Source of the DNA: Porphyrobacter sp. CACIAM 03H1
Lineage (GTDB): Bacteria; Pseudomonadota; Alphaproteobacteria; Sphingomonadales; Sphingomonadaceae
Assembly (NCBI RefSeq): GCF_002215495.1
Contig: NZ_CP021378.1
Coordinates: forward strand, 3,240,659-3,304,658
Length of the DNA stretch: 64,000 nt
Direction of reading: 5' to 3'
Within the stretch, counting starts at the first letter, position 1. Every line of letters starts with the position of its first letter. The notes beneath the pieces were generated by a model that saw nothing but the letters and a program-made list of their open reading frames with translations, was not told the DNA's origin and ran no database searches. Below, piece by piece: positions 51,952 to 59,813 of the stretch. Made by a program: the position numbers and the translations under genes.

Positions 51952-52797
51952 ATGGTCCGGATTCTCGCCTTCCTCGCCGCCGTCGCGCTGCTGCAATATG
52001 CCGCCTTTGCGCACGTCCCCGCAGGTCAGGCCGCCGACGCGGCCGAGGCCGTCGCGGCGCGCGCTGCGGGCACCTTCGAGGCGATCGACCCCGACGCCGA
52101 GATGCCGGAGCGTGCGGATGCCGCCGCCGTCTATGCCGGCCTGCCGCCGCTCGGCAGCGCGGCGCCCGTCGGCACGGTGGAAGCCGAACCCGAATTCGCC
52201 GAGGAAGCCGACGCCTATGCGCAAGCCCCTCGCGGCCCGGCAGTGCGGATGATCGCCACCGAGGTGGTGCAGCCCCTCCCCGTCGCCGCGCCCGCCCAGG
52301 TCCGCGCCCCCGCGCGGGCCCCGGCGAGCCGCGATCCCTTCGTCATCAAGTCGATCCTGCCGATCGAGGGCTCGATCCGCTACGGCGACTGGTTCTGGGA
52401 CGAGAGCGCCGCGCCCGCGACCGGCAAGCTCGTCATCACCGTCGACCTCGAAGCGCGCGTCATCAGCGCCTTCCGCGACGGGCACGAAATCGGCACCGCG
52501 GTCGCCCTGCTTGGAACGCAGGCGCACCCGACACCGCTCGGCACCTTCCCGATCCTGACCAAGGAGAAGGACAACGTCTCCGAGAAATACGGCAACGCTC
52601 CCATGCCCCACACCCTGCGCCTGACCTGGGACGGGATCGCGATCCACGGCTCGCCGGTGCTGAACGGCTATGCCTCGCACGGCTGCATCGGGGTGCCCGA
52701 CGAATTCGCCGCCCTGCTCTTCGCCGCCGCCAAGCGCGGGGACAAGGTCATCATCACCCGCGGCAAGATGATCGGGGTCGGCGACAAGGTGATGTGA
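51952..52797 (+). CDS. L,D-transpeptidase (YkuD domain)
   Basis: Peptidoglycan cross-linking or lipoprotein-attaching enzyme of 281 residues. After an N-terminal signal or anchor helix (ILAFLAAVALLQYAAFA) and a disordered Ala/Glu-rich region (about 20-120), the YkuD domain occupies about 160-280. It has the catalytic motif IHGSPVLNGYASHGCIGV, where His and Cys are the key residues. Residues HPTPLGTFPILTKEK precede it. The envelope genes nearby (cpoB, RodZ-like) fit this role. Confidence 0.9.
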   Translation: MVRILAFLAAVALLQYAAFAHVPAGQAADAAEAVAARAAGTFEAIDPDAEMPERADAAAVYAGLPPLGSAAPVGTVEAEPEFAEEADAYAQAPRGPAVRMIATEVVQPLPVAAPAQVRAPARAPASRDPFVIKSILPIEGSIRYGDWFWDESAAPATGKLVITVDLEARVISAFRDGHEIGTAVALLGTQAHPTPLGTFPILTKEKDNVSEKYGNAPMPHTLRLTWDGIAIHGSPVLNGYASHGCIGVPDEFAALLFAAAKRGDKVIITRGKMIGVGDKVM

Positions 52798-52818
52798 TCG
52801 CGGCCCGCCGGCGGACGT

Positions 52819-53811
52819 TCAGTTCACCGAACCCCTCGTCGGCTCCGGCCTGAAGCGCCAGACGCGCATCATCACGCCCACCTTCTCGACCCGCTCCACC
52901 CCCGGCACCGCCAGCACCCCGCCCAATGAGGCGTTCTCCCCCGCCCACAGGCGCTCCCACGCCCGCGCCGCCTCGCTGCGGGTGGCGTGGCCGCCGAGCG
53001 CGCGGATGACCCTGAGGATCGTCTCGATCGCGATCACACGTGGCACGTTGGCGCAATAGGTATAGCCGGGCAGGCCCTCGGGCGTGTCCTCGCGCATCAC
53101 CATCTCGTGCCAGTCGAGTTCGGCATACCATTCGAGCGCCTGCCAGCTTTCCGCCAGATGCGCCGCGCTGGCGGCGATCTGCACCGGGTCGAGCCAGTCG
53201 GCTTCGGCCAGCCGGGCACGCAGGCGGGCGCGGTCGAAGGCGGGGTCGGTGTTGGAAGGGTCGTCGGCGGGGGAGATTCCGGCTTCGGCCACGACCTGCG
53301 CCAGCTCGGCCTTGCGCCAGCCCAGCAGAGGGCGCAGCAGCGGGATCTCGCTGCCCTCGATCAGTGCGCGCGGGCGCACGCCGGCAAGGCCCGCCAGCCC
53401 GCTCCCCCGGTTCAGGCGCATAAGCAAGGTTTCGGCCTGATCGTCGGCGTGGTGGGCGGTCGCCACTGACCCCAGCCCTTGCGCCGCCGCCCACTCCGCC
53501 AGCGCCGCATAGCGCGCCGCGCGAGCCTGCGCCTGGAGGTTGCCGGGGGCCAGCTTGACCGCAAGCGGGGTGAAGGGAATGCCGCGCGCGGCAGCGACCC
53601 GCTCGACCAGCGCGACCTCGCCCGCGGCTTCGGGCCTGAGGCCGTGATCCACGCTGCACACCGCGATCCGCCCCGGCAGGGCGGCATGGGCGAGCAGCAG
53701 CAGCGCAAGACTGTCCGGCCCGCCCGAGACCGCAAGGCCCAATGGCCCCTCGCGCTCCTCCTCGGGCCAGAGCGCCGCCAGATCGGCGGCAAACCGGGCT
53801 GCTAGCTGCAC
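52819..53811 (-). CDS. tilS: tRNA(Ile)-lysidine synthetase
   Basis: Converts cytidine 34 of tRNA-Ile(CAU) to lysidine so that it reads AUA. The 330-residue protein has the PP-loop SGGPDSLALLLLAHA (residues 30-44 region) and the conserved HHADDQAETLLMRLNRGSGLAGLAG segment. The C-terminal substrate domain is short. The start is GTG 53811, which overlaps the cpoB stop by about ten bases, indicating translational coupling. Confidence 0.94.
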   Translation of the reverse strand: MQLAARFAADLAALWPEEEREGPLGLAVSGGPDSLALLLLAHAALPGRIAVCSVDHGLRPEAAGEVALVERVAAARGIPFTPLAVKLAPGNLQAQARAARYAALAEWAAAQGLGSVATAHHADDQAETLLMRLNRGSGLAGLAGVRPRALIEGSEIPLLRPLLGWRKAELAQVVAEAGISPADDPSNTDPAFDRARLRARLAEADWLDPVQIAASAAHLAESWQALEWYAELDWHEMVMREDTPEGLPGYTYCANVPRVIAIETILRVIRALGGHATRSEAARAWERLWAGENASLGGVLAVPGVERVEKVGVMMRVWRFRPEPTRGSVN

Positions 53812-54809
53812 TTCACCTTCGCGCGGTTCGCCTGGTACTCGCTCGCCAGTCGCCCGGAGGCGATCAGCGGATAGGTCTCGGCGAATTCGGCGAGCGCGAT
53901 GCAGGCGCGCTTGGTGTCCTTCATCGCGATCATCGAGGCGCCGAGATAGAGCAGGCTGTCGGGTGCGCGGTCACCGGCCTTGTTGGCCTGGTAGTTCTTG
54001 AGGAACCACTGCGCCGCCTCCTTGGGCATGTTGTCGTCGAGGAAGGCGCGGCCCAGCAGGTTGCGGCCGAAGCTGATGCGCGGGTGGTTGGGGTATTGCT
54101 CGACGAACTTCGTGAGCTGCTGGCGCGCTTCGGGGAAGAACCCGGCGTTCCACAGGCGGAAGCCGTAGGAATATTCGTCGTCGCCCGCATCGGCAGTCTG
54201 GGGCTTGGCGATCGCCTGCACGGCGGCGAGGCGCGTGGCGCTCGGCGCGGAAACCGTGGCGGCAGGCGGGGGCGCAGCGGTCGTGGCGGCGGCGGGCGGC
54301 GGCGTGGCCGGAGCGCGCGCGGCGGGCGCGGGGGTGGCGGATGCGAGCGTCGCGGCGGGCTGGATCGTCGGCGCGGCACCGGCGATCGGCGCATTTCCGG
54401 CAGTCTCGAGCGCGGCCACGCGCTGTTCGAGCAGGCTCATCGCGTTCGCCTGTTCCTCCGAGCGCGCGGTCAGCGTGCGCAGCTGCGCCTCCAGCGCGTC
54501 GAGCCGCACGAGGATGTCGGTCACTGCGGTCGTGGACGGCGCGCCGGTCGTGGCGGGTGCGGACGTGGTCGCGGGGCTTTGCGTGCCCGGCGCGATCTGC
54601 GGCTCGAAAAAGCGCCCGTCGCCGCCGGGGAAGACCTTGCGCTGAAGCGCGCGCACCTCGGCCTCGATCTTGCGCAGCCGGGCCTCCTCGGCTCCGTCCT
54701 GCGCAAGCGCCGGGACCGCGGTAGCGGCGAGGGTCGCGGCGGACAGGACAGCACCGGCGAGACGCAGGGGGATGATCCTCGGGGCGCGGGGTCGCGGGGT
54801 GGGGGTCAT
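53802..54809 (-). CDS. cpoB: Tol-Pal system periplasmic protein CpoB (YbgF)
   Basis: Coordinates peptidoglycan synthesis with outer-membrane constriction during division. The 335-residue protein has a signal peptide (LSAATLAATAVPALAQ). An N-terminal coiled coil is split by a long Ala/Pro/Thr linker (RLRKIEAEVRALQRKVF and LVRLDALEAQLRTLTAR, then about 130-195). C-terminal TPRs follow (DDEYSYGFRLWNAGFFPEARQQL, ISFGRNLLGRAFL, ALAEFAETYPL). tilS follows immediately, as in many relatives. The upstream tolQRAB-pal genes are not in this window. Confidence 0.92.
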   Translation of the reverse strand: MTPTPRPRAPRIIPLRLAGAVLSAATLAATAVPALAQDGAEEARLRKIEAEVRALQRKVFPGGDGRFFEPQIAPGTQSPATTSAPATTGAPSTTAVTDILVRLDALEAQLRTLTARSEEQANAMSLLEQRVAALETAGNAPIAGAAPTIQPAATLASATPAPAARAPATPPPAAATTAAPPPAATVSAPSATRLAAVQAIAKPQTADAGDDEYSYGFRLWNAGFFPEARQQLTKFVEQYPNHPRISFGRNLLGRAFLDDNMPKEAAQWFLKNYQANKAGDRAPDSLLYLGASMIAMKDTKRACIALAEFAETYPLIASGRLASEYQANRAKVKCS

Positions 54810-54936
54810 GGCTGGTCAGGCTCCCTTGGCAATGATCGCGCCGCTCTGGCGCGGGCCGGATGAACGAGGCCGGAACCCTGCCGAACGCCGCCGGTCAAGT
54901 CGAGAGCGGCAGGACGCCTAATCAACGGGAAAAGGG

Positions 54937-55914
54937 TTAACGCCGGGCCGAGGGCGCCGGATCGCCTGCCGGAGGCGGCGCGGCCTCGGCCGGAGCAGCG
55001 GCGTCGTCAGGGGCGGGCGCGCGCTCGCTCGCCGGTGCAGGCGCGGACAGCTGTCGGCGCGAGGTCCGCGCGGCGGGCACCGTCTCGCTTGCGACGGGCG
55101 TCGCCGCAGCAGTGGCAGGGGCAGCGCCGCGCGCCGCCAGGGCCGCAGCCGAAACCGGCACGCCCGAGATCGTCGTCGGCCGGTCAGACAGCGGCGCGAC
55201 CGGCTGGCCGCCGATCGTCACCGCCAGCGCGTCGGGTCGCCCGGTATTGATCCGCGGATCGACCGCCGCTGGCGGCACCTCGAGCGTCTCGCCCTTCCTC
55301 AGATAGCGCTCGGCCAGACGCTCGCCGCCTTCCTCGTAGATGCGCACCCAGATATTGTCCTCGAGCGCGGTCAGCACCACCGGACCGCCCGGCACCGCAG
55401 CGGCGGTCGGCGCGGGGCTTGCGGCAGGGGCAGGCGCGCTCGCTGCCGGTTCGGGCGTCAGCAGCGAGCCCGGCTCGCTCCCCGCCCCGAAATAGCTGTT
55501 GTAGAAGGCGAAGCTCCCCACCGCGAGGATCAGCACCGCGCCCACCATCGCCCAGGCGAGGCCCGCCGAGGGCAGACGCGCCGGATCTCCTGGCTCCATC
55601 GCCGGCGAGGGCACGGTGCGCCGCATCGAGCCATCCGCCAGTTCGGCGCGCACCGCGTCGGTGATCACCGCCGGATCGAGCCCGACGGCCTTGGCATAGG
55701 TGCGCGAGAAACCGATCGCGTAGGCGCGGCTCGGCAGGCTCTCGAAATCGCCGGCCTCGATCGCCTCGAGATGGCGCAGCGGAATGCGCGTCTCGGCGGC
55801 GATGTGCGCCAGCTCCAGCCGCTGCGCCTCCCGCGCCCCGCGCAGGGTCGCGCCGGGACCGGATGCCTCCGGTGCAGGCGCCGTCTCCGCGCCGTTGAAT
55901 TCTTCGCTGTCCAT
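54937..55914 (-). CDS. RodZ-like protein (HTH, membrane helix, DUF4115)
   Basis: Bitopic membrane protein of 325 residues. The N-terminal HTH domain (LRGAREAQRLELAHIAAETRIPLRHLEAIEAGDFESLPSRAYAIGF in parts, about 24-85) faces the cytoplasm. It is followed by a helix at about 131-148 (LAWAMVGAVLILAVGSFAFY) and a periplasmic DUF4115-like domain (VVLTALEDNIWVRIYEEGGER). An Ala/Pro tail ends the protein. RodZ proteins connect MreB to the cell wall. Start ATG 55914 fits best (MDSEEFNGAE). Confidence 0.87.
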   Translation of the reverse strand: MDSEEFNGAETAPAPEASGPGATLRGAREAQRLELAHIAAETRIPLRHLEAIEAGDFESLPSRAYAIGFSRTYAKAVGLDPAVITDAVRAELADGSMRRTVPSPAMEPGDPARLPSAGLAWAMVGAVLILAVGSFAFYNSYFGAGSEPGSLLTPEPAASAPAPAASPAPTAAAVPGGPVVLTALEDNIWVRIYEEGGERLAERYLRKGETLEVPPAAVDPRINTGRPDALAVTIGGQPVAPLSDRPTTISGVPVSAAALAARGAAPATAAATPVASETVPAARTSRRQLSAPAPASERAPAPDDAAAPAEAAPPPAGDPAPSARR

Positions 55915-56068
55915 GTGACCCGGGTCCCGCGCCTTCTTGCCGAGGCTTCGCTTGTGAGAGTTTTGGTGAATTTGGCTTGAACGCGGACTCACCCGCTGGG
56001 CTGCATTCTGTCAAGCGCTGCCATAGCACGCCGCCGCATCCCGCGCACGCCTCTCCGCAAGCCGCCGC

Positions 56069-58354
56069 TCAATCATATTCGATCTCGCGCGCATCGGCCC
56101 ATTCGGAGAGCGCGGCGCGTAGCGAGCCCTGGGGGCTCGCAAGCCAGCCGTTCATCGCCGCAGTCAGTTCGGCCAAGTCGACCTTGCGCACCAGCTCCTT
56201 GATCGGGCCGACCGCCGCGGGCGTGATCGAGAGGCGGCGATAGCCGATCCCGAGCAACGCCAGCGCCTCGAGCCGCCGCCCGCCCATTTCGCCGCACACC
56301 CCGATATCGACCCCGCTGCCGATGCTGGTCTGCATTACGCGCCGCAGGAACCGCAGGATGGACGGCGACAGCCAGTCGTAGCGTTCGGCAAGCTTCGGGT
56401 TGGCGCGGTCGGCGGCGAACAGGAACTGGGTGAGATCGTTGGTCCCGATCGACAGGAAGGAGAGGCGCGGCAGCAGCAGGTCGAGCACCTCGGCAAGCGC
56501 GGGCACTTCAAGCATCGCGCCAAAGTGGATCCGTTCGGGCAGCAGCTTCTTCTGCGCGCGGAGGAAGGCGAGCTGTTCGTCGAAAACCTGTTTGGCGGCG
56601 TCGAACTCCCACGGCTCGGACACCATCGGGAACATGACATAGAGCGAGCGGCCCGCCGCCGCCTCAAGCAAGGAGCGCGCCTGGATCTTCATCAACCCCT
56701 CGCGTTCGAGCGCGAGGCGCAGCGCGCGCCAGCCCATCGCGGGGTTCTCGTCCTGCGCGGCGATCTCGGAGGCGAGATAGGGCACCGACTTGTCCCCGCC
56801 GATATCGACCGTGCGGAAGATTACCGGCTTGTCCCCGGCCGCGTCCAGAACATCGCGATAGAGCCGGGTCTGGCGCTCGCGCTGGGGCAAGGTGGCCGAA
56901 ACGAGGAACTGGAACTCGGTGCGGAACAGCCCCACCCCGTCAGCGCCGGTCAGGCCGAGCGCGCTCATGTCGTCGCGCAGGCCGGCGTTCATCATCACCT
57001 GGATGCGCGTACCGCAGCGGGTGAAGGGCTCGACGTCCCTGAGCGAGGCATAGGCCGCCTGCTTCTCGCGGCTCTTGGCAAAGCGCGCGTGGAAGGCATC
57101 GGCGACCTGAGGAAGCGGGCGGACGATGGCATTGCCCGCAGTCGCATCGAGCAGGATCTCGTCGCCCTCGCGGATCGTGCCGCGCACGCCAGCGCCCTTG
57201 CCGTTGGCGATGCGCCCGATCACCGGCACGTTCATCGCCCGCGCCACGATCACCACGTGCGCCGTAACCGAGCCTTCCTCGAGGATCACGCCCTTCAGCC
57301 GCCGCTTGTCGTATTCGAGCAGTTCGGCCGGGCCGAGGTTGCGTGCGATCAGGATCGTGTCCTTGCGCAGCCCCTGCGAGGCTGCAGTGCCGACCTGTCC
57401 GGCGACGATGCGGATCAGGCGGTTCGCCAGATCCTCCAGATCGTGCATCCGGTCGGCGAGCAGCGGATCGTCGATTTCGCGCATCCGCATCCGGGTGTGC
57501 TGCTGCACACGTTCGATTGCCGCTTCGGCGGTGAGGCCGGAGTCGATCGCCTCGTTGATGCGCCGCGACCAGCCCTCGTCATAGGCGAACATCTTGTAGG
57601 TCTCGAGCACCTCCTCGTGCTCGCCGCCGACGCCGAATTCGGCCTGGCTGGCGAGCCCGTCGATCTGCTCGCGCATTTTGTCGAAGGCGCGGTAAACGCG
57701 CTGGCGCTCGGCCTCGATGTCCTCGGCCATGACCTGCGTGATCTCCACGCGGGGCTGGTGATAGACCGCGACACCCGCACCCAGCCCCTTGACCAGCGTC
57801 AGGCCCGTAAGGGTCTGCGGGCCGGTCTGTTCGGCGGTGAGGCCGAGCGCCTGTTCCTCGTCGACCAGTTCGGCATTGGCAATGAGTTCGGAGAGCACCA
57901 TCGCGGTGGTCTGGAGCGCCTCGATCTCGACTTCTTCGTAGCGGCGCGGCTCGACGTGCTGGACGCACAGCACCCCGACGGCGCGCTCGCGGTAGACGAT
58001 CGGCACGCCTGCGAAGGAGTGGAACTTCTCCTCGCCGGTTTCGGGGCGATACTGGAAATCGGGGTGGGCCTTGGCCTCGGCGAGGTTGAGAGTCTCGACC
58101 TTCTGGGCGATCGCGCCGGTCAGACCCTCGCCGATCGCCATCCGGGTGACGTGTACCGCGCTCTGGTTGAGGCCGCGCGTCGCGAACAGCTCGAGCATCC
58201 CCTCTCGCAGGAGATAGATCGAGCATACCTCGCTCGAGAGGCATTCGCCGATGATCTCGACCACCTGATCGAGCTTGGCCTGCGCGTGCATTCGCGAGGC
58301 CATGACCTCGGTCAGGCGGGTGAGGATCTGGCGGGCGGCAGCGGCTGCGGTCAT
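56069..58354 (-). CDS. ptsP: PEP-protein phosphotransferase, EI-Ntr (PtsP)
   Basis: First enzyme of the nitrogen-related phosphotransferase chain, moving phosphate from phosphoenolpyruvate to NPr. The 761-residue protein has an N-terminal GAF sensor (about 15-165: IGECLSSEVCSIYLLREGML, FHSFAGVPIVYRERAVGVL). The His-domain active site lies in TAHVVIVARAMNVPVIGRI. PEP-binding parts are GADGVGLFRTEFQFL, MFPMVSEPWEFDA, LSIGTNDLTQF and GVCGEMGG. The C-terminal part is complete. The rodZ-like gene lies downstream after a 154-base gap. Confidence 0.96.
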   Translation of the reverse strand: MTAAAAARQILTRLTEVMASRMHAQAKLDQVVEIIGECLSSEVCSIYLLREGMLELFATRGLNQSAVHVTRMAIGEGLTGAIAQKVETLNLAEAKAHPDFQYRPETGEEKFHSFAGVPIVYRERAVGVLCVQHVEPRRYEEVEIEALQTTAMVLSELIANAELVDEEQALGLTAEQTGPQTLTGLTLVKGLGAGVAVYHQPRVEITQVMAEDIEAERQRVYRAFDKMREQIDGLASQAEFGVGGEHEEVLETYKMFAYDEGWSRRINEAIDSGLTAEAAIERVQQHTRMRMREIDDPLLADRMHDLEDLANRLIRIVAGQVGTAASQGLRKDTILIARNLGPAELLEYDKRRLKGVILEEGSVTAHVVIVARAMNVPVIGRIANGKGAGVRGTIREGDEILLDATAGNAIVRPLPQVADAFHARFAKSREKQAAYASLRDVEPFTRCGTRIQVMMNAGLRDDMSALGLTGADGVGLFRTEFQFLVSATLPQRERQTRLYRDVLDAAGDKPVIFRTVDIGGDKSVPYLASEIAAQDENPAMGWRALRLALEREGLMKIQARSLLEAAAGRSLYVMFPMVSEPWEFDAAKQVFDEQLAFLRAQKKLLPERIHFGAMLEVPALAEVLDLLLPRLSFLSIGTNDLTQFLFAADRANPKLAERYDWLSPSILRFLRRVMQTSIGSGVDIGVCGEMGGRRLEALALLGIGYRRLSITPAAVGPIKELVRKVDLAELTAAMNGWLASPQGSLRAALSEWADAREIEYD

Positions 58355-58441
58355 CACCTGCGCAGGTCTATGCGACCGGCGCGGCAAATGCAAAAGCCGT
58401 GATGCGCAGCCGCCAGCCGTTCAGGCGACAATCCGTCTGCG

Positions 58442-58609
58442 TCAGACGCCGGCGATCTCTTCCTTCAATCGCAGCTTCTGCTTCTTCAGGGACTGGATCG
58501 TCGCGGTGTCGGGCACGGGCCGGGCCATCTCTTCGCGCAGACGGGCTTCGAGGCCGGCGTGCTTGGTCTGGAGGGCGTTGAGGTGCGAGGACACTGCGGT
58601 CGATGCCAT
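58442..58609 (-). CDS. Small DUF465 (YdcH) family protein A
   Basis: A 55-residue helical protein of the YdcH type: VSSHLNALQTKHAGLEARLREEM then IQSLKKQKLRLKEEI. The pattern is a helical hairpin with a basic C-terminal half. Function is unknown. A second member of the same family starts 281 bases away on the opposite strand. Confidence 0.82.
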   Translation of the reverse strand: MASTAVSSHLNALQTKHAGLEARLREEMARPVPDTATIQSLKKQKLRLKEEIAGV

Positions 58610-58889
58610 GAGGCGTTCTCCTGTCAAAGCGGGGGGATGCCCCCGGGCAGGCGACTCGGCCGACGGTGCGGCCGGGCCGCAGGCTCGAAAGAACCACAGT
58701 CAGGCTAGCTTGCAAAGCCCTGATCATTCCTTAAGCGGCGCATCCGCACCCGGCTGCGACGGGCCGTTTTCGCGAGGACGGGGGGCAGCGCGCAAAGCCA
58801 TCTTCCAACACGGCGCAGGAACGCGTAGCGGGGGCGTGCATTTGCGGGCGTGACGCAGCGTGCCGCCGGACGAGAAGGACAAGGGGCGA

Positions 58890-59099
58890 ATGACCGAGCA
58901 GGAGCTCAGGAAAAAGCTCGAATTGCTCAAGACCGAGCATCGCGACCTCGACGCCGCGATCGCCGCCCTGACCGAGGCGGCGCGCGGTTCGGCTTCGGCC
59001 GACATGCTCCAGATCGCCCGCCTCAAGAAGCGCAAGCTGCGTTTGAAGGACCAGATCGCGATCATCGAGGACACGCTGCTGCCCGATATCATCGCGTAG
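58890..59099 (+). CDS. Small DUF465 (YdcH) family protein B
   Basis: A 69-residue protein of the same type as the one at 58442: ELRKKLELLKTEHRDLDAAIAAL and LQIARLKKRKLRLKDQIAIIED. Start ATG 58890 has AAGGGGCGA upstream; GTG 58860 is in frame but less likely. It is followed by a long perfect inverted repeat and then rcdA. The two paralogues are divergent. Confidence 0.82.
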   Translation: MTEQELRKKLELLKTEHRDLDAAIAALTEAARGSASADMLQIARLKKRKLRLKDQIAIIEDTLLPDIIA

Positions 59100-59124
59100 A
59101 TTCTTTTCGGCCACATTCGGTGGC

Positions 59125-59213
59125 GCAGACCGCCCGCCCAGCCTTCCCACCCGGCCACCATATCATAGTGGTACTATTGGTGGCCGGGTGGGAAGGCTGG
59201 GCGGGCGGTCTGC
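59125..59213. repeat. Perfect 36-base inverted repeat (long hairpin)
   Basis: The 36-base sequence at 59125-59160 (starting GCAGACCGCCCGCCC) is repeated as an exact reverse complement at 59178-59213, around a 17-base AT-rich centre. The loop itself contains ATAGT...ACTAT. No T tract follows on either side, so a plain intrinsic terminator is unlikely. It could be a palindromic mobile remnant, an RNA hairpin, or an assembly artefact. Confidence 0.85.
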
Positions 59214-59235
59214 ATCGCGGTCCAGCGCGATCAAA

Positions 59236-59305
59236 CATGGTTACCGAATAATCAATTCTGTATCCGCAAGGGACGGGTGCGAAAATTGCTTGGAAAGTAA
59301 CCATG
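59236..59305. repeat. Second inverted repeat upstream of rcdA
   Basis: CATGGTTAC (59236-59244) is matched by its exact reverse complement GTAACCATG (59297-59305), with 52 bases between. It lies in the leader of rcdA, next to the 36-base repeat. Whether it is functional is unknown. Confidence 0.5.
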
Positions 59306-59336
59306 ACGATATGGCGGGCGCAGGCCGGGAGGCGTA

Positions 59337-59810
59337 GTGTCCCGCGCCATGGCTCGCACCACCAATCTCTCGCGCCCGATCATCGAGGCGCTTTACACCG
59401 AGGCGCTGGTTTTGGCTGACGAGGTGCGCGCGGTGTTCGCCGCCGGCGTGCGCGAGCCCATCCCGGGGGAGGACGCCTTCGTGCGCCTCGCGCTCTCGAC
59501 CGAAGGGCTGAAGACGACCACCCGCATGATGCACGTGCTGGCCTGGCTGCTGAACCAGCGCGCCCTGTTCTCGGGCGAACTGAGCGAAAGCCAAGTGCGT
59601 CTCCACGGCGCCCTGCCGCCGGATCGCGGATCGGACGAGGCGCAGCTCGCGCTGCTCGAACCCGAGACCCGCGAACTGATCGCCGACACCGAAAGGCTGC
59701 ACCAGCGCATCGCCCGGCTCGATGAGGCATGGCGCCAGCATTTCGAGATGACCTCCCCCGCCCGCGCCTTCCAGGACAGGATCGGTCGCGAACTGGGAAG
59801 GCTTGGCTGA
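59337..59810 (+). CDS. rcdA: Regulator of CtrA degradation (RcdA, DUF1465)
   Basis: Adaptor that helps ClpXP degrade CtrA and other cell-cycle proteins. The 157-residue protein matches DUF1465: LSRPIIEALYTEALVLADEVR, LALSTEGLKTTTRMMHVLAWLLNQRA and LIADTERLHQRIARLDEAW. All-helical, as expected. GGGAGG lies close upstream of GTG 59337, while ATG 59349 lacks a well-placed site; both give almost the same protein. clpX, clpP and chpT are also in the window. Confidence 0.9.
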   Translation: MSRAMARTTNLSRPIIEALYTEALVLADEVRAVFAAGVREPIPGEDAFVRLALSTEGLKTTTRMMHVLAWLLNQRALFSGELSESQVRLHGALPPDRGSDEAQLALLEPETRELIADTERLHQRIARLDEAWRQHFEMTSPARAFQDRIGRELGRLG

Positions 59811-59813
59811 GCC

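Noticed and set aside
8651-59545. Other CACGTG hexamers as extra parS sites (for example near 9883, 35955, 47712, 53043)
   Set aside because: Flanking bases do not fit TGTTNCACGTGNAACA; most are inside coding sequence.
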